Shown piece after piece: positions 15,301 through 26,841 of a stretch of DNA of 64,000 bases. The notes under the pieces were generated by a model. The model saw only the letters and a list, made by a program, of their open reading frames with translations. It did not search any database and was not told the origin of the DNA. The DNA comes from Antennarius striatus (Eukaryota > Chordata > Actinopteri > Lophiiformes > Antennariidae): assembly GCF_040054535.1 (NCBI RefSeq), contig NC_090783.1, positions 5,622,001-5,686,000 on the forward strand. The letters are read 5' to 3'. The position numbers and the translations under genes are program-made. Each line of letters begins with the position of its first letter. The stretch's first letter is position 1.

Positions 15301-18300
15301 AAAAACTGGGAAGGTAAAAAAACAGTTTAGCAGCTCTCAATCCAAAATGTATCAAAAATACAATGAAGACGGCAAAAAGTCTGAAGTGAACTTCAGTTTC
15401 TTTATTGTACTTGTATATTATTTATCAATCACCAATTTTAATGCATGATTGCAGTTTTAAACTATTTTGACATGTGTTTTTCAGGTTTAGAGAACAATTC
15501 ATTTCCATTTTGTTCCATTTTTGTATGAAAATCTTTGAAACATCGCAGCTTCATTCATTTGTCAAGCCTAAATCACAATGATATAGTTAGATATATTTAA
15601 GAACCAATTTATTTTCAAACAGACTATTAGGTATATTTGCTTCATCTTAAAATTGATCAGAAGTGTTTGCTAGTTAGAGTAACTGATGAGTTTCGGCTTT
15701 TATTAGCAGTATTAAGTACTCATGTTCTATCCAGACGTCTGTTTTCCACCCTGATAGCCTCCACAGTTCATTCCCCACAGACGATAAGTATCTGCTGATG
15801 GTCAGACAAATCTGGAGTGTCACAGAAGTCAGTGACCAGACGCAAAGCATCTTTCCCACCGCTGTTGATCAGTGACTTTTGTTGCATGAGACAACATTCT
15901 GTGATAATGTTACATAAGTGAATCAGTTCAAGAGTTTCGCTTACAAAAGGTATTATGCATTCAGCCACGTCAGTGTGGTTGCATAATATATATTTATTCT
16001 TTATTCAAGTTGGATACACATCTGAGAAGAACGCCAAGTCACTGAATGACTCTGACAAAACTCAGTGAACTGGAAATGAACTCTATAGACCACTGTCAAG
16101 GCCAAAGAATCCTAAACATGTCTGTCTAGCTCTTATAACAGAAAAATAAAAAGGGAAATGAACTGATAACATTAGTTATTCAGTCATAACACAGAATAAG
16201 TCATAATTACTTCTAAAACAATTCTGACAATCTGCTTCTTAAGGTAGAAGTGTCGTGCCTTGCCTTGTGGAAGTCATGTGATTGGTAAGGGTTATAAATC
16301 AAGTTACCTACTCACATTCACCAGTGTGACATACAGACTGGCTGTGTGCTGTACTAAAAGAGATTCAATGTGGTTTTGAAGCTGAGCATAATAAATACAG
16401 TCTGTGCCAACTGTCACGTTCCTGAAATAAGTCCAAAGATCCCGTGCTTGTGCTCTGCTAATTCTTTGCAAAAGATACAACGGACAAAAAAGCAAACCTT
16501 TTTCTGCATACAACACCTATTTAAATAAAATTGTATTGAGATACTGAAATACTCAGGTATAGTATGCAGAAAAATATTTGCTTAATTTTAAATATTTGTC
16601 CTGAAAGCAGAAATTGAGGCACCCAGTATGTCGCTGCCTATCAATAGTGATAATATGACTAATTCACTTGAACAAACTCAACTAAAGCGAATAAATTGTG
16701 TTTAAAATTGAATATTTACATTTAACCCAGATGATATTTAAAGCGCTTTTTAAAAAAAATTAATTTCTCTTACTCCAAAGCTTGAATAATAGATGCTGCT
16801 GTTAATATCAGGATACTCTCGTTAATAAATGTGAAAATATTAGTGTTACTGCAGGTTTTCAAAGGGGAAATGCCTCCATGGTGAAACTACTAAAGTCACA
16901 GACTTGTGAAACATACCAAAGGGCCTTAATGATATAATGCAATTGGGTAAGGAACATTTGTTTATTTCATTTATTAGATTACCATATCTGCTTTCTGTCC
17001 AATCCTATTAGTAAGTGCAGGCGTTGGATGTAGGGAGTGAAATGCGCAGTATTTCCAAAGAAAATACAGTGGAATATATCTACTGGTATTTTCTAGTCCT
17101 TGTAAGCATGCCGTTACAAACCTTTGGTCCAAGAAGCTGGCGTTCCAACAAGCTGCAGAGGAGAGCTGAATGATGATGTCACTATGTATGAAAAGATGAC
17201 AGAGAGACCATTGAGAATAAAAGTATTACCAAGTAAAATCAGAATAAATACTTGACAACAGGATAATGAACACTTTTACAGTACAGATTCATATGTTTTA
17301 ATTACTGTGGAAGCTTTTATTTCTGGACTTACTTTGTGACACTAGAGTCTGTGCTGTACAATAGTTTTAATCTCCATGAATTCAATCTGTCATGATCAAT
17401 GGGCGATATTGATTTATTGATGTTAATCATTCTGAAGTCTTCTGGCTGAACACAACTCTGCAGGAAGAAAGCAAACAGAGAAAACATAATGACAACGTCA
17501 CGAACATTAATCCTTCCACTAACCATGTGTGTCCCAGCTCAGCACAAAAACAGTCTGGGTTGAGTCATTTTCGTCAGTGAACATAAAGTAAATGTACCAC
17601 ACCTAAGGTCTCAATATTTATCCTGTAGAGGCTGAATGTGTGCTATATCTTAATCAGTGCACATTCCTGAAAATTGGCAGGAGATCTAAAGGACTGTGAG
17701 TAAATGCCTCCCTCATATCTCAGTGCCAACGTGCTGCAAAAACTAAAAGCTTAGACATAAATGCCCCCTAGTGGAAAAACTATGAACTGATCAAACGACA
17801 AACCACCAAACAAAGGTCACATAGTATAAGTAGTATATTTTACAGTAAACTTTGAAAACAGTAAAAATGCATATGTTGTGCCTTAATATGCTTAATAATG
17901 GTTTCAGCAAATGCAAATGTTTTGGATTATAAAAACTGGGGGGACTAACAGCAGGGGCAGAAAGAGAACTGGTTATATTCATTCATTCATCTTCTACCGC
18001 TTTGTCCACTGCCGCGGGTCACAGGGGGCTGGAGCCTATCCCAGCTGGCTTAGGCGTGAGGCGGGGGAAACTCTGGGTGCACTGCCAGACAAACACGCAT
18101 GCACACACTCACACCCACTGAAGCTGGCCAATTAACCCGAAATGTTTATAGTAGGTTTGAAATCAGCTGACACATACTGTATGATGTCATAAATACTCAA
18201 AGGAAACCCACTTTAGACAGAAGCTTTAATCGAATCACAAACCTGTTCATCGGAGTACAATAACACACTATGGTCCCCTCCACAGATGATTTTGGTCAGT

Positions 18301-21300
18301 CGATGTTGTTTTGATCCTAGCAAACAAAAAAACAAAAAAAAGTGCACTTTAGCATCCCTGTGTTTTTACCAGTTCCAACTTTAATTTTTTAATTTCCATT
18401 TCAGCTAACCAGTGTGGAGCTTTCCAGTCAGGAAACTAGCTTTGACAGGAAATGGGCTCCTGGCATCTCCCCATATTCCTGTGCCCAGTTGGCCATAGCT
18501 GTTACAACCAAATGCATACACCACACCAGAGGAAGGCACAAATGCCAGCGTGTGGTGCCTGACAAAATAAAAAAATCAGCACGAGTTATGACCCAGTCAG
18601 ACAAAGTCATCCTCTCTGCACTTTGCATTAATAAGCCAACGTAATAATTCTGCTGTTAATTTGTGCTTTTTTAAACTTAATTTTGTTGATGCTGAGTCTG
18701 GGGACAGATTGTCTACATGCATATCACACACAGACATTTTAGGAAGTCAGGTGATGAGGTTGTAGTTAATTTATTTTAATGAAGGACTAAAACAAAAACG
18801 AAAAAAATGATCTTAATTATCTTAAAAGCATTTTAGATTAATTAAAGCTTCTAAAGGAAGACACGCTGATTACATCCCGCTTCAAAGCGGTGATGTATTG
18901 TAATTGTCAATGTTCATGTGTTCGTTCGTCTGTTCGTATGTCCACTAAAATATTTGCAAACGTTGCAGATAGAAAGATGAAACAAAAAGCACATTACTCA
19001 GGCTGGCAAAGAGGATTGAAATGAGATGATGACCTTGACCTTGAGAAAACTAGGTTAATGGTCAAATTTCAACTTTTGTACACTCAGGAACCGGATAAGA
19101 TAGAAAGATGAGGGAGAAGGTCAGTATGAATAAGACCGTAGATCAAAGCACTGACCTACCCTGAAAGTAGGTCAGAGTAAATCGCGGGATGTTGCAGTCT
19201 CTGACTGTCTTGGTTCTAGTTTGCATTGCATCAGTTTAGAATGGACAGTACCTGCCGCAGGTGATCTGAGACACCTCAGTGCCCATAAGCTCCAGCACTC
19301 GTCTTGGTAAAAGCTCACTATTGGTGGAGCCGTGACCCAGCTGACCCCAGGAGCCATCACCAAATGTAAACAAACCACCATCCTGCCAGAGAGACAACAC
19401 AGGTCAGAATAGCTTCAACCTTTTGCGAGAGATTTGTTTTACAGTAAAAACAGGCATAAGGTAAATAAAGGTCAATAAGTATCTGAAATCTGAAGGTATA
19501 GTTAAGCAGGCTAAAACTTTAAAGATCTGTTTGAAGGAAGATTTGCTAAGATTATTGTGAAAATTATAGTTAAAAGGCGTAAGTAGTGTTTTATGTATGT
19601 CCATACCTTTGTGAGGGCTGCCGTGTGTTCCTCACCACAGCTGATATGAACAACTTTTTGAGATCTCAAAAATTTTATATGGCACGGAACGGCACGATCT
19701 GAGGAAGAGAAAGAAAAAAACCACAAACGGGTTTGACCCTTCTTCAACACTAATACTGTAGTTTCATTTACAAGTGAATGGAAATATGCTTTTTTTATTC
19801 TAATAAAAAAAGTAATGGTATTTATTCACTCTTTCTACTATCAGTGTTCACAGTAACCATATTTTATAAAAACATGACACACTTCACTCCTGTGCTACGC
19901 TGAAGCAGTTGATGTATAGGAAATAAATTGTCAAAAAGACAAGCGCTGCATGCACCGTTGAATCTATATAAATATTATTCCGAAAAATACACTGTACAAT
20001 ACAGATTCAAAATTATAACACTTCCTCAAGCTCTTTTAAATTGCAGTTTCTGGTTAACTCATTCTAACCAGATTATTACCTTGTTTATCATTGAGACCCA
20101 ACTGACCAGCTTTGTTTTTGCCCCAACCAAACACAGCTCCAGACAAGGACAGAGCAAAGCTGTGGTCTCCTCCGGCTGTTATCTTGGCCAAAGGAATTCC
20201 AGCCAGAGACTTGAGGGGATGAGGGAATGGCTTGCCGGGCTCTCCTTTCCCCAGACCAAGCTGACCATTGGTGTTTTGACCCCATGTGAACAGCTGGCCA
20301 TCTAAAACAACAGGTACAGAGAATCAAAACTGTCCACTGTACATCTACAGTGATTACCTCCATAATATAGTACAAAGACAATCACCGTGTCCCTAATCAC
20401 AATGTATCATGCATTGTCCTGTAAGTAGAGTGTGGACATGTATTACAGGAATTATGGAGACAGTGTGTCTTTCACACCTCTAGAAAGTGCAATGCAGTGC
20501 TGATTCCCACACATAACTTGAGAGATCCGGTGGTCACAGAGCTTTTTGATTAACCTAGGGGAAGAAAAGATATGATAACACGAAGAGTTTTCACTAATAT
20601 ATAGCAGCATGACTGATTAAAACTACTATTCCACAATTCTGAAGGTTTCCCTCTCATACACATAGTAGTTTATTCAAGCTAAATAGATTTGTTGATACAC
20701 TATGATTGTTTCTTTACATTTTGATTGTGAATGGATCCAAATAGAGACCCGTAGCTTGAGCACCCCTTTTGTAAAGCACGTAAAACAAACTGCAAATCTT
20801 CACTCTTTCATAACTTTCTTCTGTCAAGGTAAAAGCTTGACTCCGCCTATGGTATGCTACGTCACCTTGGGATTCGAACAGCTACCTCTGCAGTACCCAG
20901 GCCAAGCTGGCCCCCCTCGTCAGCTCCCCACGCAAACAATTGACCTTGCTCATTCACAGCCATAGAATGGGCCCGACCACACGACACCATCATGATCTTC
21001 TGTGTATCCAGAGCTCCCACCAGCTCTGCGGAGAGGAGACCGAGCTCAGGGCTTGGCGTGTTTGTGAAATACAATAACAAAAATAAAAAATATCAAAGTG
21101 CATAAAATCTTAACTTTGGTTAAAACATCCTAGGAAGCAAACAGTTGTGTGTTTTATGTAAAATCAGAGTAAGACCTGAGATGTAGAAGCTAGAACTTCA
21201 ACTTCATGCTTTCAGGCTTAGAGAAAAGGTAAGTGAGAAAGAGTCATAGAAAAAACAGAAGTGTCATAAGTAGTAAGTGTGAGGAGACCACAGTGTTCAA

Positions 21301-22229
21301 ACTGTCACTCATTGTAATCATATGCTTGATTCCTACATGGTTTCTTGCTATGAAATTGGTCTTAACGGTTTATATTTTAGGATGATATTTTGCTTCTTCT
21401 ACAGTGAGAAATGTGTAATGTTACAGCAACAGCCTGAAGATTTTTTATATTCAATAAACTGCTTCTATATTAGTCTATTTATTTATTTATTTGCTCAAGG
21501 TGACCTAAATTTATTCAGTGCTATTACAGGTCCACCAACACACTTACACAAACACACAACAACAAAAAAGCATACACAGTTTTACTCTGAGCTAAATAAT
21601 ATGCTTACAATAATAACAGTAATGCTTTTGTGCTGATGTTTTGCAGGATCAGCATGTAAGCACAATAACATTAGCACCAAAAACAAACAACAGCAGAGTG
21701 AGAAAGGAATGACATTATTTTTACACGATAAGTTAATAAAAAAAATTGGCCGGTTGATGGACCTGAATGAAATGTCAAGGGATCAGTTGCTAGAACTGCA
21801 ATGAATGTTCTAGGAACCGTTCACATTTGCACAATTTTAACAGAAACTTGAGGGAAAAATCCATTGATTCAAGAATTAGTCATGATCTCATATCCGTGTG
21901 AAACTTTCCACACACACAACTGAATTTAATTCTGCAACTTGGTGCAACAAGCTACAATTTATAATGGTTAAGTCACAGCCAAGCTGTTGTCTACAAGAAA
22001 TCTTACCTGGGGAAGTCCCAAGTTTGTCGTGCCCCAGCTGTCCACAGCTGTTAGAGCCACATGTGTACACACTACCATCGTGCAGCAGAAACATGGAGTG
22101 CTGCCCTCCACAGGATACCTCTTTCAGTCCCCTGCCACTGAACACATCACAGTTCCTTGGTTCAAACAAAGGGTTCCTCTCACCACCAATACCCAACTGC
22201 CCATCTTTTGCATTCCCCCAGCAAAGCAT
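6391..22229 (-). CDS. herc3: HERC3, RCC1-like and HECT domain E3 ubiquitin ligase
   Basis: Exons in transcription order: 22229-22007, 21025-20866, 20554-20478, 20301-20080, 19698-19607, 19382-19252, 18558-18410, 18316-18243, 17457-17333, 17181-17122, 14950-14839, 13625-13436, 12730-12567, 12474-12361, 12192-12166, 12077-11979, 11867-11697, 11606-11463, 11370-11204, 10673-10607, 10333-10251, 8279-8096, 6950-6848, 6599-6391. They join to 1048 aa; human HERC3 has 1050. The start is the ATG of [13 protein letters not shown], as in human. Residues 1-370 are RCC1-like repeats (recurring CGGxHS and GQLG motifs). The HECT domain fills about the last 350 residues; catalytic Cys is about residue 1016 in [10 protein letters not shown] and the protein ends EGFSLV. 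HERC3 is known as a cytosolic ubiquitin ligase that can bind ubiquitin. HERC4 is the main alternative, but the sequence and FAM13A linkage favour HERC3. Confidence 0.96.
8280..10250 (-). other. herc3 intron, about 2 kb
   Basis: Intron between two HECT-domain exons. It holds CA/TG-rich runs at about 8298-8318 and 8453-8505, and a poly-G run near 9790-9802. No gene or classified transposon seen. Confidence 0.6.
12166..12192 (-). other. herc3: 27-nt herc3 micro-exon
   Basis: Nine codons (KMGSSSPSQ) flanked by a T-rich acceptor ending in AG and a GTACTT donor, phase 0 on both sides. It joins the WFLSKADI exon to the [13 protein letters not shown] exon, where human HERC3 has a similarly short linker before the HECT region. 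Skipping it would keep the frame. Confidence 0.8.
15698..15703 (-). promoter_or_regulatory. polyadenylation signal behind the nested exons
   Basis: AATAAA on the minus strand, 65 nt beyond the TGA that closes the third nested exon. It is in the right place to end a short transcript inside herc3. Confidence 0.45.
15768..16848 (-). CDS. three unidentified spliced exons inside a herc3 intron
   Basis: Within the herc3 intron 14951-17121, same strand, three segments look like exons: 16848-16774, 16421-16308 and 15939-15768. They have AG acceptors (CTGCAG, TATTTCAG, TTGTAAG) and GT donors (GTAAGAG, GTAACTT). Joins are phase 2 throughout, so 75- and 114-nt internal exons stay in frame. The product, 119 residues plus a split first codon, contains [30 protein letters not shown] and [18 protein letters not shown], then ends in TGA at 15768-15770. 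An AATAAA follows at 15703-15698. The preceding herc3 exon (17181-17122) also ends in phase 2, so it could splice in and give a HERC3 form without HECT. I recognise no family; upstream exons of a separate gene were not found. Confidence 0.5.
17975..18130 (+). repeat. fish interspersed repeat fragment
   Basis: Contains TCATCTTCTACCGCTTTGTC and the segments GGAGCCTATCCCAGCTGGC and GAGGCGGGG, a phrase I know from many dispersed copies in fish genomes. It lies in a herc3 intron. The element class is not certain. Confidence 0.6.
18868..19200 (+). repeat. unclassified dispersed repeat, copy 1
   Basis: About 330 bp in a herc3 intron, starting at CATCCCGCTTCAAAGCGGTG and ending near CGCGGGATGTTGCAGT. 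The same sequence occurs inverted at about 50235-50625 in a pkd2 intron, with many identical blocks such as GCAGATAGAAAGATGA and CACTCAGGAACCGGATAAG. The start forms an inverted repeat around CGCTTCAAAGCG. No coding frame. Confidence 0.7.
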
Positions 22230-22352
22230 CCTGGGAAGAGGAGCGGCGTTGAGCACCAAACTAAGGAGGAAGTGGTGATGGCCAGTTGGAGGACAAAAAA
22301 TATTCAGGCTTGAGAGGAGCTCCACTTTCTCCTCTTTGCGCAGATTCCGAGC
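22007..22352 (-). other. herc3: herc3 exon 2 with 5' UTR and start codon
   Basis: The exon begins after a TTTCCAG acceptor (minus strand) at 22352, runs 123 nt of 5' UTR, and enters coding at ATG 22229. The codons upstream of the ATG are open but do not resemble HERC proteins. Confidence 0.75.
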
Positions 22353-24154
22353 CTGGAAAGAACAAAAACAACTGAGTAATCTGTAAATTCTTTTCTTTTT
22401 TTCTGCATTAAAATACATTACAGATCACTCTGTTTTATGTATGAACCCCTGCTATTATTTCCGTGTAAAGACTGTCAAGAGATGGGTGTGGCTACGTGAC
22501 TGTATGATGTAAGAAGTATAGCAGCAGAACAGGTACTGTGTTTAAATAACTTGTCACTGTAATCCCAGCTTTAAACAGCTCAAACTAGTCCAATGTCCAG
22601 TCCACATGTGCTGCATGCTTGTTACTGACAGAGCTAGTCAAGGGTACCAAACAAATGTATGCAGATTAAAAAAGAGGGTAACATAAAACTGAGCTCAATT
22701 CCTTAGTCCATATTTACATGTATTTGACTAATAAATCTGATACTAATAAGAGAAAATTAATATTTTATACATCCAGAGACAGACAACAAAAAGTGAAATT
22801 TGGATTTGCATGGAACATGTTAATTTATATCCAAGAAGACCCTGGCCAAACTTTAGATATCAGACACCAATTTGATGATTTTTACATCCATCGGACCTGT
22901 TCACACCACTGATGACTAAAAGATAATAAATTAAATATATGATCAACATTGAAAATTTACCACTACGCCGAGCTATATTACCTTATCAAATAACTCAGTC
23001 AGTTGACAGATAATTATTTAAGAATTATTTGGATAATGGATTCAATTGATTAAATGTTTACAGAAATTAAAAACAGAACTGATTTTAACTTCTGAAATGT
23101 GTGTACTTACACAAGTAAATGTTTGGATTTTGTCTGGACAAACCATCTACTTGAGCTCTGGCAAATAATGGTTTCCTGTTTCTTTTTTTTCTTCTTTTTT
23201 TTCAAAAATGTTACGAAACAACAATAAGTCATAATAGCATTCATAAAATAAATTTATGCAAAATAAAAGTAAATATTTATGTCACCCTTATTAAGACAGT
23301 CATATCAATAAAGTCAGATGACATTTTCAACTGAACAGTATTTAATGTTACATTACTCAGTATTAATTGTTTTATTTAGGGAAAATGCTTGCCAGTTCTT
23401 TTTGGACTAGATTATTGTCAACAACAGCTTAACAGTATATTTTGCCAATAAATCTGGAATACAATGGGGGTGAATACGTTTACTTCCAATTTGACACAGA
23501 ATTGTGATCATAACCTACACATATGTTGGTGGGACTTTTATTTTGACAGCAACATTTAGATGAGAGTAACTAATGACCAGAAAAAATACCGACCAGTCAG
23601 CACAGTGACGTCAACATATAAATAAATAATAAATAATACATAAATAATTATTATAGCTCGTATCAGCTTGCTATTACACTCATAAACAACAGCGAAACAT
23701 GCGTGTGACCAGTGTTTCTCAGAAATAAAATGGGACAAAAGGCACATTTTGAATCCTGCTAAACGACCAGTTTCTGTGCTAACTATCGCCTTCCTGGTCC
23801 TGCCCCTGTGTTAAGGACATGTCACGTTAGCTTGCTGTTTATAGAGGAAGAGGAGTGGCTAATGTTTGCGTTATGTAGACATGGATAACAATAAGCAGGC
23901 GTTGCTACATGTCTGCACAATATATGACATTAGCTGTTTGAGCAGTTCAAAAAGGAAATGAAACAGACAGCATTACGACCCACAGTCACTTTTAAATCTT
24001 ATAGTTAGCTGATTAACCTTGGTAAGCTAGCGCATCGATTACTATCATCTTATCGCAAAAGAAAATAGAAATTAACTGGCTAACCGATGAATAAAATACA
24101 GGAAAACTTGTAAAATGATATACATTCTTCCATGTATGTAACAATATTATTTAC
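22353..24154 (-). other. herc3 intron 1
   Basis: AT-rich 1.8-kb intron with no recognised gene or repeat. Short plus-strand frames in it lack splice context. Confidence 0.6.
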
Positions 24155-24240
24155 CTGTACAGATGCATTCTACAATGTGTCTCCAGTTTCGTTTCAGCTT
24201 CGAAAACAGACCCGGAAGTATCAAGGCTTCTACGTCACTT
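24155..24240 (-). other. herc3: herc3 first, non-coding exon and core promoter
   Basis: A GTAAAT donor at 24154 (minus) follows the TCTGTACAG end of the inferred exon. Just upstream are an ETS-type CCGGAAGT at about 24211, a TACGTCA CRE-like site at about 24231, and an ATTGG box at about 24265. The transcription start is inferred. Confidence 0.5.
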
Positions 24241-24403
24241 GTCTTAACATGCAGAACAGCTCCCATTGGTCCGCCGAATAAGGAAATGTAGGCGTTCACG
24301 TTCTACGCAGAAATGCATTCCGGTGATTTACAGAGCGGTCTCTGCTGCCAGGAGCGCCGTTTTTCCCAGACCCCGCATCACTCAGCTTGTGGAGGTCGTC
24401 CAA

Positions 24404-24675
24404 ATAGCTCCTTCTTTCCTTTCGGCTTTTCCCTTCAGGGGTCGCCACAGCGAATCAATTGCCTCCATCTAACCCTGTCTTCTACATCCTCTTCTCTCAC
24501 AACAACTACCTTCATATCCTCTTTCATTACATCCATAAACCTCCTCTTTGGTCTTCCTCTAGGCCTCCTGCCTAGCAGTTCAAAACTCAGCATCCTTCTA
24601 CCAATATATTCACTCTCTCTCCTCTGGACATGTCTGACCCATCTCAGTCTGGCCTCTTTGACTTTAGTTCCAAAG
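24404..24675 (-). mobile_element. LINE 3' end, RTE-like, copy 1
   Basis: The minus strand encodes the tail of a reverse transcriptase polyprotein: EARLRWVRHVQRRESEYIGR, then RRPRGRPKRRFMDVMKED and RVRWRQLIRCGDP before the stop. It is followed by the GGGAAAAGCCGAAAGG type 3' tail. The 5' part is missing, as is usual for LINE copies. A second copy is at 56040-56297. The clade (RTE-like) is my best guess. Confidence 0.8.
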
Positions 24676-25639
24676 GTAGTACAAATATCCAAGATGAAAA
24701 TATATTGTAAGGGGTGTTTGGGTGTTCGAATGACTGAGATTAAAATGAACGTTGTGTTTACAAAGCCGTCAACCAGTATAAAGGGCAAGGGACACTCTAG
24801 TGAGCTCACAATGCACGCGTTCTGGGGCAGGAGGATGGCTTGAGAGGAATGTAGAGAAGTCTGCCAGGCGAACTGCAGTGTTCAGGTTTAACCCTGAGCA
24901 AAACCCTCTTCGCCTCCCTGAACCCGATCGAGAGGTGCGTCATCAATGGTGAGACAAGTCGTAGTACGGGCAAGGTTTATTGAAGAAGTTCAGTAGTTTA
25001 CAAAGTTGATGAGGATTTATCGCTGTGGACCCGTCAACAGAGTCTCGAATGTTCATTGACCGTGATCTTTATAGTTGTTGGGTTTGGACTGAGCTCACTA
25101 TCAGCCCGACTCAGCCTAACGCGTGTCAGTAATCTATGTGCTGTATGTGCTGTGTCCCGTTGTGTTTAGAACATTATGTGATAGACAAGGACTAAGTGTT
25201 GTGCTATCTGTTTGTGTAAACTAGATGTGTTTTGTGTTCTATTGTTTAATGGAAATTCCCAACAGTAGCAATAACAGCATTTTTCTTTAAAAACATCGAC
25301 AAATTAAAATGATGTGCATTACTTTTTACGTGTTTTTGAAATGAGAATACAATTTCTAAAATATACACAGAAATTCACCTAGTGTCACTGATATTCACAT
25401 CGTTAAACGCGTGATCCAAATCAGTCACATGATGTTCATGAGGTAAACAACCGATTTGACCTCTATTACACCAATGCCCCAGAAAAGTTCTGGGCGGCTC
25501 AGTTGCAGTGGTTGATAAATATCCATTCAGTTACCTTGGTTTTGGACGGGTTTACTCAATATACTATATAAAGATATCTACATCTATGATCAACTACTGT
25601 ATAACTACACCGCAACCCGGGTTAACTTTATCAACTGGT

Positions 25640-25800
25640 CCTCTGATTGGCTACAAGGTGCTGACACAGACGATTAACCATTGGTGCAAACGTCAGTCGG
25701 TGTCATTCTGTCGACCAATCATTGGCGCTGCAGTCGGGGCGTCAACGCAGGCGTCTACGTACAACGCATGTTGATTGGTGCGGTCTCATTTTGGGCCGTG
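25640..25800 (+). promoter_or_regulatory. ppm1k: ppm1k promoter with CCAAT-box cluster
   Basis: Five CCAAT or ATTGG boxes lie at 25646, 25680, 25715, 25721 and 25774, within 135 bp and just upstream of the inferred first exon. Such clusters usually bind NF-Y. The two at 25715-25725 form a palindromic pair. Confidence 0.55.
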
Positions 25801-25883
25801 TTTGATAACATTGAAGAGCGCTGACTGAAGGTGTCTCTTTTCATTCAGATCGCAATTTCGCTTTTTGTTTTTACTCAATGAAG
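25801..25883 (+). other. ppm1k: ppm1k non-coding first exon (inferred)
   Basis: A good donor, AAG/GTGAGG, sits at 25883/25884 after a T-rich stretch without an ATG frame of its own. The start is approximate. The next acceptor is at 26774. Confidence 0.45.
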
Positions 25884-26841
25884 GTGAGGTCATAATTTTA
25901 TAATTGCTAAATCAATAGTATTATTTTTAGATAAACATAAAACGACTAGTTCGTGATCTCCATAAGGCTGGAATACCTGCGACTAGTGTCAGTGCTAGCT
26001 AACTAGCTAGTCGGCTAGCGGGAACTATACAGTATATGTATGCCTTGTTAGGACGCCGCCGAAATTTAAAGCAATAAAATTTCCAGTTATTTCAGTAATT
26101 TATTTCACAGCAACAGCTATGTTATTAAATAGTAGTTATTGAATTCTCCTCGTTCTCTTCAACCCTGGTGTTTGTTTTAAATGAGATGCAACATCGTTAG
26201 CGGAAAGCTAGTGGCTGCTAAGAGTTGCGTCATTCTTTCAAAATACAATGCTACTATCTAATTTTTGTAAATGCGTCACTTGTCTTAGGTGTTTGCAAAT
26301 GTCGAAATAATGCAGGGTTAGCTTTATAATAATGTACGTTAAGTGTATATATATATGATCAGTTTTTATCGTGATCAGTAATTAAATGCCGACATCATAT
26401 CCAAAGAATCTACGTATTTTAAATACTCAAGATTTTTTTAGTTCATTAAAAAGTTAGGGTCTGTTTTGAATAGTGTAAGCACATGATCCTTCGGGTTGCA
26501 CCTAATTATTATATACTGTACATTTGTTGTGTCATTTTCAGCTCTCGTCAGAACATATGACACATTCCAACCAGGTCACAGTTTAAACCACGTTTCATTT
26601 CAATGAAGGGTTTGTGTTATGATTACTAGTTTGGAGATAGGAGCAGGCTAAATCATACCTAATGAATTTTGTTTTGGTGGGTATCGTGGGTACTTTCCAA
26701 ACATTCAAACTGATATTTGTCATTTGCTTTAGTTAAATTCTGTGTAGTCTCACTAACTCATTGTTTTTCCTCAGTGTTCAAACTAGACATTCCCCCACAT
26801 CTCCATCCAGTGCTTCTTCAGACGTTTTTGGTGCCACGGTG

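Noticed and set aside
21888-22418. HERC3 start upstream of MLCWG
   Set aside because: The frame is open upstream, but the extension does not resemble HERC proteins and crosses a clear acceptor at 22353; MLCWG matches the human start.
24313-24843. 176-aa plus-strand ORF
   Set aside because: It is largely antisense to the LINE coding end on the minus strand. The 140-aa ORF at 55897-56319 is the same artefact for copy 2.
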